Below, piece by piece: positions 23,352 to 35,619 of a DNA stretch of 64,000 bases. Position 1 is the stretch's first letter. Each line of letters begins with the position of its first letter. Origin of the DNA: Atkinsonella hypoxylon (Eukaryota > Ascomycota > Sordariomycetes > Hypocreales > Clavicipitaceae); NCBI GenBank assembly GCA_000729835.1, contig JFHB01000059.1, forward strand, positions 1 through 64,000. The letters run 5' to 3'. Position numbers and translations under genes: made by a program. The notes beneath the pieces are model-generated. The model saw only the letters and a list, made by a program, of their open reading frames with translations, was not told the origin of the DNA and did no database searches.

Positions 23352-25886
23352 ATGTCTCTATTCGTCGACAGCCTCTTCTCAGGTCCCGCGACCAATGCCT
23401 CATCAACACCCGCGTCTTCGGGCTCAACGCCCCCTACAACCGTCGCCGACAGCGATAGCCAGCACTCCGACCTCTTAAAGCATGACGTGATCACTGTTGC
23501 CGACGATGCCATCCATGTAGGCTCTGTCGAGGCCCAACAGCCGACCCCATCGCAATCGCCCCCTTCGCGCCGTCCCAGACGGGCACGTGCCTCTGAACCC
23601 GTATACAACCTCGCCAAACTGAGCGGCACAGCTGATCATGGCAAAAGACGCGCCAAGGGCGACCAAGTCGCTGATGACCGCCGACGAACCATCTCTGGAG
23701 ACACCCTGGTCGGCAGTATTGAGGTTGCCGGTGATGCCAGCTCTAAGCCATACGACAAAACCCTCAAAGCCGGCATTGACGCGCTGGATCTTGGCTGGTC
23801 TCCCACCAGCCTCAACACTCCCCGTACACGGCGCCAGGCCCAGATTTCGCCGCGTCCGCAACGCCCATCTTCGCGTCTTGCCGGCGTGTCATTCATTACC
23901 AACGCTCTGACTAGCATTGGCAAGCAGGGGCGCAACACCATGAACAACGGAGTTGGCAAGTTGTCGCGCGAACTGCGACGTCTGCAGGATACGAACGAGT
24001 TTTCTGGCGTAGATGATCGACCTGTGTTGCACACAGTGTGGTCCAATGGCAAATATGTCGATCCTAATGCACCTCCACCGCAGCCTGCTGTCAATAAGAT
24101 AAAAGTCCAAGAGCCTGAGAAGGAGGACTCAGACGAGGAGGACGAGGAGCCAATTACCAATGTTAAGCAGCGACGAGTCAAGAAATATCTTGACAAGGGA
24201 CTCTACGCGGGACAAGACATGCCGTTGGATGTGCTCAAGGGTCTCACTATGGCAGAAAAGAAGAAGCTTGCGAGCTTACCTGAGTTGGCAGCCACTTGTC
24301 CCGCGAACAAGGTCATGCCCCCTCCGATCTACACGGGAATGCGTATGCTGATAGCCGGACGGGACTTCCAACTTCCTTTTAATGTCTGTCATCCTTTGCC
24401 GCCCGGCCAACCCAAGCCTGACGAGTGGAAGAAAATGACCAAGAGTAAGGCAATTATCACCAAATTTTTTTTTTTTTTGCCTACACGCCTGCCTACGAAG
24501 ACCACGTATGCAGCAATAAAGTTGAGGTGAAGACGTCATGAGCTAACAAAGTCTCTTTCAGATCGATTCATCGGCGATTCAAAGGATTACTGGCGCAAAA
24601 TGCCTCACCTACATGACCTATCCAAGTGTGTTTGCAAACCGGAAGACGGATGTGGCGATAACTGTCAAAATAGAATCATGCTCTACGAGTGTGACAGTGG
24701 CAATTGCAACATAGGCAAGGAGCTGTGCACGAACCGCGCCTTTGCTGACTTGGCCAGTCGTAGACTAAAGGGTGGAAAGTATCGGATTGGTGTCGAGGTC
24801 ATCAAGACGTCGGACCGTGGATATGGTGTTCGCAGCAACCGCTGTTTCCAGCCCAACCAGATCATTATGGAATACACTGGCGAGATCATTACAGAAGAGG
24901 AATGTGAGCGCCGCATGAACGAGGAATACAAGAATAACGAAGTGAGTCTAATTTTAGCCCTCGACTTGACCAAAGGTCACGGCGGGATTTAGTGCGCAAA
25001 GGACTTTATTCTCTAACCCGCTGAACAGTGCTACTATCTAATGAGCTTTGACCAAAACATGATTATTGACGCTACGACTGGTAGCATTGCTCGTTTCGTC
25101 AACCACAGTTGCCAGCCAAATTGCCGCATGATCAAATGGATCGTGTCCGGCCAACCCCGGATGGCTCTGTTTGCTGGCGACCGACCCATCATGACGGGAG
25201 ACGAACTGACGTATGACTACAACTTTGATCCCTTCTCGGCCAAGAATGTTCAAAAGTGCTTGTGTGGAGAGGTCAACTGCCGTGGTGTTCTTGGACCCAA
25301 GACCAGGGACGTCAAGTTATCCAAGGTCGACCTGAAGAAGACGGTCCAGGCAACCGTCACGGCTGGCAAAAGAAAGCTCAAGGAGCTTATCGGAGACGAA
25401 GAACAGGATAAGGGTAACAAGAACAAGAAGCGCAAGATTGTTCCCGCCACGGGCCCTAAACGGTCCTTTTCGTCTGCAAGCCTGAAAGCGGTCAAGGGAG
25501 CTGCATCAGCACTGAAAAAGACTGTCTCATCCATCAGCTCAAAGGGGAAGAAGACGGCAGCTCGAGGTAAACCATCAGGTAAACATCGTGTCAGCGCAGG
25601 GGCCATCGTCAAGAAGACAAGCACCAAATTGGTCAAGAAGAAGGGATCAGCGGGCAAATTTGCCCAAGTTTCATCACGCGCTTCAAGCATGACCATTGTG
25701 GCGATGATAGACGGGAACACCACGTCTGGGCGCGATGCCAAGGCTTCTCCCGCTGCCAGCCCGCGAACCTTGTCTGCATCGACTACGGCCTCACGAATAA
25801 CGAGTCTTGGGTCCCCGAAACGAATCATCAAGCCTACCCCCAAGGCTAAAGCCAACGCCGCTATCCGTCTCGTACAGCAGGAGTGA
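23352..25886 (+). CDS. ash1: ASH1-type histone H3 lysine methyltransferase (SET domain)
   Basis: This is a chromatin enzyme that uses S-adenosylmethionine to methylate histone H3; fungal ASH1 proteins act on H3K36. Exons 23352-24444, 24562-24941 and 25029-25886 give 776 residues. Introns are 117 and 87 nt, the first with a GCTAAC branch site. Residues 1-360 are disordered and acidic/basic. Residues 386-425 form the Cys-rich AWS domain (CVCKPEDGCGDNC). About 436-557 is SET, with RGYGVRSNRCF, EYTGEI, the cofactor motif NHSCQPNC at 516-523 and ELTYDYNF. Post-SET CLCGEVNCRG is at 568-577. The tail is Lys/Ser-rich. No WW or SRI domain is present, which argues against Set2. The frame is open far upstream of 23352, but that part is low-complexity repeat and the ATG at 23352 starts ordinary coding sequence. 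Confidence 0.92.
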
Positions 25887-27179
25887 TGGAGCCGTAGCTG
25901 CTTTCATCCAGACCTGGAAGACAAGTGCTTTCAGGAATTTTCAGGAATTTATCGTATGGTTTCATTGTGGGTTTGTGGGATTAAATCAGGGAACTGTTTC
26001 TTTGTGTACCGCGGAAGGACTATTTGCACGGCGCAATGTGGCGAAAATCTGGCATCATGCTTTTGTAACTCATCATGTTTGATGGAACTGTATAGTAAAT
26101 TTCCTGCTTGGCTGTTTTTATGGTTTTTGTGTGAGCGTTAGGATTGGGTAAATACGGGGACTAGGTCGGCGTAGGTCAGGTCCGTGCTTCCAAGTTGCTT
26201 TTTCCCATGGTTGTGTTGTGTTGTGTCGTGTCGTGTTGTGTTGTGCTGTGTCGTGGTCTGGGAAGAGCCGTGTCTGCCGTGAACGTGCCTTTTGCCCTGC
26301 GGCTGTCGAGACATGCAGGCTGCGGAGCGACGTGATGGTCTGATACCTATTTGCCGGGGCCGCACCCAGCTGGGATCTGGACAAAGAGCTGCAGCCAACT
26401 TTGGTCTTGGCCCTGGTCTTGGCAATTTCTGTACACTTGTTGGACTGCGGTGCGTTTGAGTGGCCCGTTTCAGCGGTAGGTTGTTGGGCTAGGTAGCAAC
26501 GGCATCAGGAGTGCGCTTCCATTGAACTGGGGACAATAGACCATCTTGGCTGCTGTGGCTTGTGTCTAGCACTGCTGATACGTTACGCATGCTACGCATT
26601 ACAACTAAGCTTGTCTTATGCATGTACTGAACATTGATCGGAGATGAGATTGACAGGTGCGAATAAATCTAGACTATGGAACTTAGGTAACATAGGAGAG
26701 CGGTCGTGTGCTGGCATTATGCGGCGAATACGATGTTGAATCGATGTAGGAAAAATCAAGGAAAATCAAACCCTTCGTACATGTTAAATATTGTTTCCTC
26801 AAGGATCCTTGTGCTAGGACTCCTCTCTTCAAGAAACCCTTCGAGTATGGCAGATACGCCATGGAGGGCTGTACACCGTCCCAGTCTTGCGGCCCAGCTC
26901 AGCCCTGCTATGCTCATTGGAAATAGAACGGGCTGCGATTGAATATCCTGGACTGGCAAGTTACAGGGCAGTAGCAAGCACACGTTCTTACTTGCTGTCC
27001 GTCTGGCAGACTACCGGAGCAACTCCTTTCTCGCCCTTCGGCTCAATGAGCACGGTTGTCCTCTTGGGGCTTCCTTCGGGAGGGGATTCTGCGGCCGGGC
27101 TTGTCTCCGCGCCGGTGTTCGTGTCCTGCTGTTGAGAAGATGAGGGTCCTGGATATTGAGCCTGGTGAGGTCGGGAAAC
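25887..27179. other. Convergent intergenic region with TTGTG/TCGTG microsatellite
   Basis: These 1.3 kb between ash1 and the next minus-strand gene hold a pentamer array (TTGTG/TCGTG) at about 26211-26256. Bases 26999-27125 on the minus strand stay open and protein-like; they may be an alternative last exon of the gene at 27180-29393. Confidence 0.4.
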
Positions 27180-29393
27180 CTACTCTTGTGACACATCCAT
27201 GTCCGGGGATGGGACGTTCGTAGTGCGTGTGCCGGCGAGCATGAAGGGTAATGGTCCATGGTGAGCCTGGCTGTCTTTGGAGCTTGTTGGTGACATCGTC
27301 GCTGTGGGTGCTCGAGGGTGCGTTGGTGCCTCTGAGAATGGGCCTGCGGAGGGAGTTTTGTGGATGTCATGCTGTGCATCAGAATCCTGTGCAGGAAGAG
27401 TTTCGTTATTTCCTGATTGCATGGGACTAGGCTGTTCGCTCGGAGTTCGAGATCCTACTCGTTTGTTTGTGGACCAGGACCAGGACGATGCGTCTGTTGG
27501 ACAGGGAGACGAAAGGGCCCCGTCTGGAGTAACGGCAACGCCTGGCGGTGATAGAAGGTCAACAACAAGTCCATCGCCCGAACCATCGCCTTCAGGGGAG
27601 ATTGACGCCGTTGTTGCCGAGCTGGTATGGTGAGGATTGATGTGTGGCTCTTGAATTGGCCCATGGATGGTTGTATACTTTGGAGCAGTGGCAGAATTTT
27701 GGACAGGGGCGCCTGCATGGCTTCCAGCTCGAGATGCAGGGGCTATTTGATTTTTGACCGTGTTAGTGCATTAAGATTGTAAGATGGCTCAGGATCAAAA
27801 CGGAGAATCTTGCCAAGGCTTTTCACTTTTGGTTGCTAGAGACTTCAGAGAAGGATGGATGTAACTGAGTGGTCTTTAGGATACCTCTGGGGCCAAGAGT
27901 AACAAGAGCCGCCTTGCAGAGGGGAAGGGATGTGTACAAGTAACTTGAAATGACTCACAGATGTTGTACCTGCCATTTCGGTCTGGCACGCAAGCCAGCT
28001 CAAGCAACTCGGTTGGAACATGTTTCACGAGCCTTAGCTTATCAAGGGCAGCCTTATGTAAGCCCAAAGGAAGGATGTTGTGATAGGGCTCGTAGCGTAT
28101 CTGCGAACGTGCGACAGTTGCCTCTGTGATGGACGTAATATCAGTGACATCCAGAACCGGATACAATCTGAAAGCCAATTTTTGGAGGTTCCGTTCAGGC
28201 TGGTCAGTCCATGTGACCTTGCGGGTGGCCCAGTCTTTGACATGACAGTCTTGGACGTTCCAGTGCATTATAGAGCCGTCACTGAGTTTTATATATTCCC
28301 CGATCATTTGCAGAGGGAAAAGAAACACGTATCTGCGCATGTTAGTTTCTGCGTGTATCGAGGAATATAGGATGCCGAATTTCAAAGGATGCATTGATGC
28401 CTTTGTCAGTTCGTGTTGTTGGATCGCTGAGTGAGATATGGTGTTCATGGATACACATCGAGAGGCACGCAACTTGGAAAGGTCGTGAAGCAGGGTATAT
28501 GGCGGCAAAACTCCAGGCGGAGATGCCTGTGGCGCCACACCAGAACCGGGACGAACTTCCATTCCTGACGGGTAAGAATTGGTAAATGAATTCTGGTTGG
28601 TTTGCTGTCCAGTGAGGCTTGAATCAGGAAACTTGTCCAGTGGCTTTTGCCGCTTGATGGATGATGCAACTTGTGGAGATCCAGGTGATTTCCTCTTGTC
28701 AACCGAGGGAATGCGTGACGCAACCTTAACGGACGAGGTGCTGTGGTTCGCGACACTCGAAAGATGAATATTCTCAGTGGGTGGTCTCCCCAGAAGAGAT
28801 GGAGTTTTATCAATAGTCATGTAGCCAGAATCTGCTGGGTATAAAGACTATTAGAAGAAAATTTTACTCGGGAAATTGATAGGATGTGAATGTACCGTTG
28901 ACTTGAGAGGAGCCAGGTTGACGAGCCAGCTGCGGCGGCGCTCGCAACTTGCTAGCAAGCACCGGACGGAGCGAGTCTTGATGCTGCGCATGGGGTGGGT
29001 ATTTTAAAATATTCCATACTCTCTGAACATACATCCGTTTAATGCGGTTCATTACCTCCTCTGGGCGGTTTTCAAACATGGATATTGCCTCGAGAAGCGG
29101 CCCGAGCTTAGTGTTGGTCGGGCTTTTCCCGTCTACAGTATTGTCCAAGCCATCCACAAGGCCTCGTTGGCAGGAAACATATCTCATGGAAAATTCTTCC
29201 CCTGGTAAGGGAACCCACAGTATCTGGGCGAACTTGTTTAACTGTGAGCGGATATGGCTCTGGAGATGGGGAGACAGCGAAGAGAGCCTCAAGTTGGCCT
29301 CCTCGGAGAGAGTAATCCTAAAGTGATATGTGAGCGTGGATCCATAGCAGGGGAGTTAATACCGCAAGCATACTTGTAACAGCCTGGATTCAT
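27180..29393 (-). CDS. Unrecognised four-exon protein, disordered C-terminus
   Basis: I do not recognise this protein. Reading the minus strand, exons 29393-29374, 29317-28896, 28831-27959 and 27742-27180 join in consistent phase to 625 residues. The introns are 56, 64 and 216 nt; the last has a CTAAC branch site. The start MNPGCYKITLSEEANLRL depends on the 20-nt first exon. Residues 1-115 look folded and helical (SSLSPHLQSHIRSQLNKF, then RPEEVMNRIKRMYVQRVWNIL). Residues 150-250 are Ser/Pro/Lys-rich. About 255-435 is a second globular part (LPPYTLLHDLSKL, KLSDGSIMHWNVQDC), and the last 190 residues are Ser/Thr/Pro-rich. The GTAGGT at the stop could be a donor extending the protein. A nuclear role is possible but unproven. 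Confidence 0.7.
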
Positions 29394-30772
29394 GGTCTAC
29401 ACAGATGCTGACTTGGCGGAGTTTGTGGTTGAGGCTACAAGTGAAGAATTGTACCAAAGAAACGTTCCGGTGAGTCAAAGCGGAGGTAGTCTTGCCGTGT
29501 AAAAGATGTAATGTAGCTATAGTATGAGTCGGTGGTTGAGTCTTTGATGAGCAAGAAGAGATTCATGGCAATGAGAGTCGGGAGGACTTGCCCTTCTTAT
29601 ACTTGGAGCGGGCCACATTAGCACAGCGAGAGAAGTTGAACAAGTTGCAAAGAAGAGTCGTTGAACAAGTCACAAGAAGAGTCGTTGAACAAGTCACAAG
29701 AGAAGTTGAACAAGTTGCAAGGAGAGAGGCGGCTGTGCAGAACAGCGAACAGATGTCGTGACAAGAACATGAACATGCAGGCCACGAGCCAATTTGTGTA
29801 ATGGCTTGTCTGCGAAGCGGTCATGTTGACCGGCGGCCCTCAGGGCACGTTTACCAGAAATCCTTCGATTATACGCAAAAAATAATCCGTTGTAGAATCT
29901 TCATCCCAATACTGGAAAATGTGCTTCACAGATTAGAAACCATAGCCTTTTGGGAACAGAATAGACCTAGACCTGTCGACATGACAGCGGCATCACTTCC
30001 TAGTGTGGAGGAGGGCAGAGAAGGCATGTCGACGCAGCATGAGAACTGACAAATGAACAACAGACTTGTGGAAAAAATGCCAAGCCAGCACTGTTCTCTG
30101 GTAGGATAGCTGTTCAGGTGACAGGGGCCGTCTCTGAGGCCAGGGTGAGCTTGCTGTTTTTCCATCCATGTCAAGGATGTGTGGCCATCCTTGTTCGCAT
30201 GCAGAGACCGGACCAGACATTTTAATACGAGAACAGTTGACCTCGCAACGTGCGGTGGCGTGTACGGCACAGCCAGGTTCTCGACTCGGTTAAAATGTCC
30301 CCAGGATGACGGCAAGGAGACACTGAGCGGCATTTGATGGCTGGTTCGTTTGGTTCGTTTGGTCCGTTTGGTTCGTTCGGAAGCTAGTTGCAAGCTGGAA
30401 TGGCCTCGCGGCTCGAATCGACTGGATTATCCAGCCATGACTCACGAGGCAGGTGCCAGCCAAGAAGGTCACGGGACCAACCTCAACCCGGGTCTCGAGA
30501 GGCATTCTGGATTCTGAACAACCACAAGTTGCAACAGCCAGTATTACCGCGTGGCTGCACAGCAATTGGGGTCTGGTCGAGTGATGAGCCACTGTGTAAC
30601 CAGCCAGGTCGTCGTCTGGCTTGCGTGCGTGCTTGGTGTGTGTGGGCGGAGGAAATGAACAAGTGGATTTGCCGTGAGAGGGCCAGGATGGATGCCTGGC
30701 CTGGTTTGGAGTAGAACCAACATTCACTATGATGACGTGTCTGACTGAGTAGCCTTTGGTCTTCCCGAGCCA
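29394..30772. other. Intergenic with two tandem repeats
   Basis: No supportable gene is present. The stretch contains four ~20-24-bp units with GTTGAACAAGT at 29631-29720 and about four 9-bp units (GTTCGTTTG) at 30342-30380. Confidence 0.45.
29631..29720. repeat. Minisatellite, GTTGAACAAGT units
   Basis: Four units of 20-24 bp are arranged as an outer pair (AGAAGTTGAACAAGTTGCAA) and an inner pair (AGAAGAGTCGTTGAACAAG followed by TCACA). The symmetrical A-B-B-A order suggests duplication of an A-B unit. Confidence 0.8.
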
Positions 30773-31114
30773 TCATGGAAAGCCATTTCTTGCTTGGGCA
30801 CCAAGCCATTTTTCGAGTGCACCTTTATCGACCAACTTCTTCACAAGGTGCAGAGCAATTTGCAGATAGTGCCTGTCACCCACGAGATGAATTTTCCTTG
30901 CTCGTAGTCTCTTCCCCTTCGCGACTAATCTGTTGGATTCAACGACAGCTTTGGTTCTAGGGTACGCCTCCGGGGCGGCGATGTATGTCCTCAATGTCTT
31001 CCACTGTGCAACTGAGGGCGGAGGGTCTTGAGCGTCTGTTTTTACTCTCACTGTATTTGGCGATAGATCACAAGAGCTCGCTTGGATTTTCTAATGCTTA
31101 TGCGGACGCGCCAT
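30773..31114 (-). pseudogene. Short basic ORF interrupted by one TAG
   Basis: From the ATG at 31114 the minus strand reads seven codons (MARPHKH), TAG at 31093-31091, then 105 more codons to the stop at 30773. After the TAG the frame is basic and helical, with hydrophobic and charged residues alternating (KIHLVGDRHYLQIALHLVKKLVD, ending KWLGAQARNGFP). I know no family. A CAG to TAG change would explain the break, as for the RRM gene. It may also be a chance frame or an exon of an unrecognised gene. Its 3' neighbour is the 27180-29393 gene in the same orientation. Confidence 0.35.
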
Positions 31115-31662
31115 GTCCGTAAATGGTGGATGAGGAACGATTCATCCCGGACGCTCATCGAACTAGTTATGCCCACGTCTGCAAGCTAATTTATGTTTCC
31201 GCTCGCCAACCAAGCAAATATCTGCGAGCCACATCACATTTTGGGTAGTTTCATGCAACCGAATTATATAGAAAACATGACTGCTGCTAACAATGTATAT
31301 ATGTAGAGTTGATGAATTCCGGCAGCTCTTGCAAACACCACGGCGCAGGGAATCCATTGGTTGGATTTAAGTACTATTACGGACATCTTACTTTTACTTT
31401 GCGCCCTCTGACAGCAACGACGTATATAGAGATTTTCTTTTCCATGTTGGTATAATCCGGCAGTCGAGGGCTGAAAGCTAATTCTAGCTCTTCTCAAGCC
31501 GTGAGCAGCATCCTGTACTCTACCTGGGAAGGCTATCTATGTGAGCTCAAGTGTCTCTCACTCAGGATTAGGGCTACATAATCACCTCGACACATGCCCT
31601 GTATGTGGAAGCGAATCTCCATCTTCTTCACTACGCCAGCTTGTCTCTGTGCTCCTGCCCCG
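31115..31662. other. Intergenic
   Basis: I see nothing supportable on either strand. The region probably holds the 3' untranslated part of the 31663-33468 gene and the promoter of the short ORF at 30773-31114. Confidence 0.4.
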
Positions 31663-33468
31663 TTAATTGCCGATGTCGCTGTTCTCACTTTCCAAGTCAT
31701 TTGCTTCATTGCGAAAATACAGTTCTACTAAAGGCCTGAGACAGCTGGAATCTCTTTGCGCTGGCACATCCGAGTCAAAAGTATCTGTCGTTGAAAGCGT
31801 CAGCATTCATCAAGAGGCAAATCGCAGACAAAAAGAAACTTGCAAGCTGACTTACCGCACGCAGCTTCGCTTTTGACAAGGTCTGGGACACCGTGTTCAC
31901 GGATGAATTCAAGAACTGTGTTACGATATGGTATCGTCTCATCATCCAGGTCAAGCTCTCGCATCCAGGAGGCCGTAACCCAAGCGTAAAGACATTGGTC
32001 AGGAAAGTGTTTTGCATCAAAGAACTGGGCAGGAAATTGCCGATGGCGCTCAAAGGGGCCGCCGATCTGGTACCCTCGCGCCCAAACATAAGCTCCTGTA
32101 CTAGGATGACGATCGTGCGAGCGCTGTCGTGGCTGGTCCAACAGCCCTGAAGATTCGATATCGAATTTTGCCCCAATGCAGCGGAAGTCTCCATAGGGAA
32201 GAATGATAGCAGCGTATCTTTTCTTGTCTGGTGGCCAGAAGACAGAGTATACTCGTCCAATGACAGGCGATATAATAGCTGACCAGTGAGTTGAGACATC
32301 GTCGTGATGTTGGCTACGCTGTTGAGGAGCATCTTCCACCTGATCAACGCCGTGATGTTGCTGACTGAGACCAATATTACTTCTTCTCAGGCTATCAAAG
32401 ACCCGTCGCGGGACTCGAAGCAAATGTGGCTTAATTGTCTTGTTATAACACTTGACTTGCCGTGCTGTACAGCCGAGAACACGGATGCCGAAAAGCCGCA
32501 CTTTGGTCTCCCCTGGGCAATTGTGTGGCTCGCCGTGCTTGCTCGCTGCGTGGACTCGAGAGCCCATCATTGGGCACTTCTGGAAGTACATGTTGTGCTC
32601 TCGACAGTACAGAATGAAGAAGTTGTCACTGTGCTTAGGGTAGGTCACGATATGAGAAACAGAGACAATCTTATTCTTTTCGTACAAACTCTTGAAATCC
32701 AGCGATCCGTGATGAGGGTCTGGCGGAGGTAACCAGTTGGGGCACTTGAAAGTCCTAATCATTCTTTGGCGGTCTTGCGACTGACGCGTTTCATTCTGCC
32801 TCCAATTTGGGAAAAGCTGCGTTAGAACTGAAGCTGGACCTCGTGAGCCCTCAGCATGGACATTTGGGGTGTCCAAAGCACCGAGGTGCTCTGCCAGTTT
32901 TGTTATTGCGCTGCGCCCGGGACTAGGCCAGGATTGTGTAGTGATGGGCACTCCGAGTGACGAGGAGGACATGGTGAGTGCATCTTGGACATCCGAGATA
33001 ACTGTTTGCACTTGTTGACGCATGTCCCTTAGCCTTGCTATATAATCAACGTCTTGGTGGAAGGTGCCTGAGTAGAAATTGTCGTAAAGAGTGTCTTGCC
33101 GTGCAATAAGCTCTCGGCGCTGCTCTAAGCACCGCTTACGCTGGATTTGGTAGCGAGGCGCTGCTTTTCCCTCTAGCTCGTCAAGCTTCTGCTGACTGGA
33201 ATCGAGGTCTTGCTGGATCTGTAGCTTCTTCCTCCTGAAGGTCTCTTCTGGAGAGGGTGGTAGTTGCGGACGCTGCCATGTTGATAAAATTGTTGCCAGA
33301 CGCCCAACAGCCTTGAGGTCGTTGTCGAGCAAGGCCCGCAGGGTATCAGCGTCTTGCTGTCGCTCATCATGTTGTAGCACGGACGAAGCGCGACTTGAGC
33401 AGCATCAGCTTGGATTTTTAACACACAGATTGTTGTCACTCAGCCTTAACGCACTTGTTTCTGTCCAT
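31663..33468 (-). CDS. Fungal protein with coiled coil and Cys/His module
   Basis: Reading the minus strand, exons 33468-33455, 33393-31856 and 31784-31663 give 557 residues. Donors GTGCGT and GTAAGT and branch sites GCTGAT and GCTGAC support them. The 14-nt first exon supplies the only usable ATG (MDRNN). Residues 10-130 form a Gln/Arg/Glu-rich coiled coil. About 245-310 is a Cys/His module (ILYCREHNMYFQKC, later KHGEPHNC and LFGIRVLGC). About 375-440 contains an ILPYGDF-type strand. From memory, this 'CxxH...H...C plus ILP.gD' layout recurs in many fungal accessory proteins of unknown function. The Cys/His residues might bind zinc. The gene lies alone in a 4-kb interval, and no pathway can be inferred. 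Confidence 0.75.
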
Positions 33469-35619
33469 TGACGAAGCTGTGCAAAGCTTAGAGACGACCG
33501 GCTCTGTGCTAGATCTGTGACGCGCCGTGTCAGGTTAGGTCCATCAATTAATAATAGCCTGTAGACAATTATCAGTTAAAGTGGGGTAATAGGAGGGGCC
33601 TTAGGCTACTTACTATGTCGTTATGCGTTAAAGACGAAAGGGGCCAGAGAGACGAACCAATCAGGGGTGGGTGGAAGGGTGGGGAGGGGGAGATGGATAG
33701 AAAGGGGTCCCTGTACAGCTATTATGCCGCGCGGTGTGGAAATCACGGAGAGTTTTTTTTTTTTTTTTTCCTGATGGGCGCTTGTCTTGTACAGAACAAA
33801 CTGAAAAAAGTTTCTAGCGCCCGAAACATCATCTTTCATTAGGGGGGGGGGGGTTCCAGTAAATCTCAGGTCCAGCCTATGTGTGCATTGGTCCAGAGCG
33901 GAGCCAAAAAGGGTGTATTTTTGACCAGAATAGCAGGCGGTGAAGCGTTTATGCTTGTTTAATATTACAATGTAACATGACATGGGCACTCAAGCCTATC
34001 AAGCGTAAAATCGTGAAATTAGCGTGGGGCTATATGGGGATAACATATAGAGTGCGTTAGAATACTCACTAGTTAACGCTTCACATGAAGGAGATGAGTA
34101 TCCTTCCATTGGCAGGACGGTGTAACATGGCGAATTTTTGGTCAGAGCTCGGTGATCGGTGATAGTTGCCAACACTAGGAGTGGAACGCCTTCCGTCAGA
34201 GCTTGGTGAGACCTCCGCCGAGAGAATATGCTACCACGGGCTTTTCAGATGGTTAGTATCACCCGAGCTCTTCAGCATAGAACTAGTTTCTGCAAAACCG
34301 CGGTTAGCATAGCGTTCCAGGCACTGCAAGCTGCGGCTTTGTGCAATGCCTTCGCAAAAGCTCACCCACCAGGAAATTCAATAGCAATTTCACTAACCCT
34401 GTTATTTTCCTTGCATTTTATAGCTGCTGTCGAGTGAGACTTGCCACCTAACCCGGGTGACGTCACTGGGTGGCGTCCGGTACATTCATTATTCATTAAT
34501 TGTAGCAGCTAAGCATCTTGCTTAGTCCCTATATAAGGCTTCTAAGCTGGTAGTAGTAATAATAACTAGATTAATAGCTTCCTTATAAGTAGTATTATTG
34601 TATGAAAATTCATGCTGCTGATGATTGACTCTATTCAATGCTTTGTTTCTTGCTTTAGAGAGAATTCCCGCAACTGTGCCCATGTTCTCCCTTTTGTATA
34701 CCTGTGCTCGGGCTAAGCATGCAGATAACGAGACCTGCCGACTTCAACGTACGGTACAGAAGCTACGATCGCCAACAAATCAGAGCGGTTCTTTTGGATC
34801 CAACATAATGTCGTGGACGATGTATATATTTACAGACGGTGGCCTTCGTACGAATCGTGCGAAGAATTCCCTGCTGTATCTATGCTCTCCAGTAAGGATC
34901 ATGTTAGTGATATTGATAATCGTAGAGCTAACAGTTTAATACAGAAGGTGGGCGCTTGACAAGCACGACAGAGCCTGGGAAAGGAGTCATAGCATCTCTA
35001 TTGGACTAGAGATTCTTTACCAAGACGATAATTCGCTGGTAATCTCTGTCAGCCTTGCTTTGCGTCCTAAAACCCTACACTCCACAGTTACATGTAATGA
35101 GTGCTGAATATTGCCCGAGTTCATACATCCTTACTACACAAAATAAATGCACAGGTGAGTCATAAAACGGGTTAAAAAATTAGTTCTGGTTTAATTAAAG
35201 AGTATGAAGTCTTTCTAGTCTATTGTAGATGACCAGCATTCTGAAAAATGGTAGGACTTCGCCGGCGGGGCAACATGTTCTACACCTCCGCGTTCACTAA
35301 CTCAACGTGGTGAAAATGAAAGGGAAAATTGAAAGAATATGATTGGAGAATGAGAATTAATCGTTTTAGGAAAGATAACCAAGAGCCAAAAGGAATCCAC
35401 ATTGCCTCATCCGCACTGGCCCTCATTCATGAGTCTATGATCATGGTACTCTTCTATGGTTGCAGAGCAATAGATGTATTTGCCGAACTGAGTACACTAC
35501 CAGAGTGCTTCAGAGCATGCGATATTGGCTCAATGGATTTCTGTCCAGTATTGATACAGAGGGGACTTATATGTTTGTGGTTCTCCATGGTGGAGCAAGA
35601 CTGGTGATTACCGTGACCA
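33469..35619. other. Intergenic with homopolymer runs and a repeat end
   Basis: This gene-free stretch contains T17 (33753-33769), G12 (33842-33853) and the dispersed repeat at about 33852-33949. From 34480 to 34620 it is AT-rich with TAGTAGTAAT-like runs. No gene or RNA gene was recognised. Confidence 0.45.
33852..33949 (+). repeat. Dispersed repeat end, second copy
   Basis: This is an inverted match to 8252-8339, starting GGTTCCAGTAAATCTCAGGTC directly after a G12 run. It contains AGCCAAAAAGGGTGTATTTT. About 25.5 kb separates the copies. Some differences are transitions, which would be compatible with RIP of the copy at the island edge. Confidence 0.65.
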
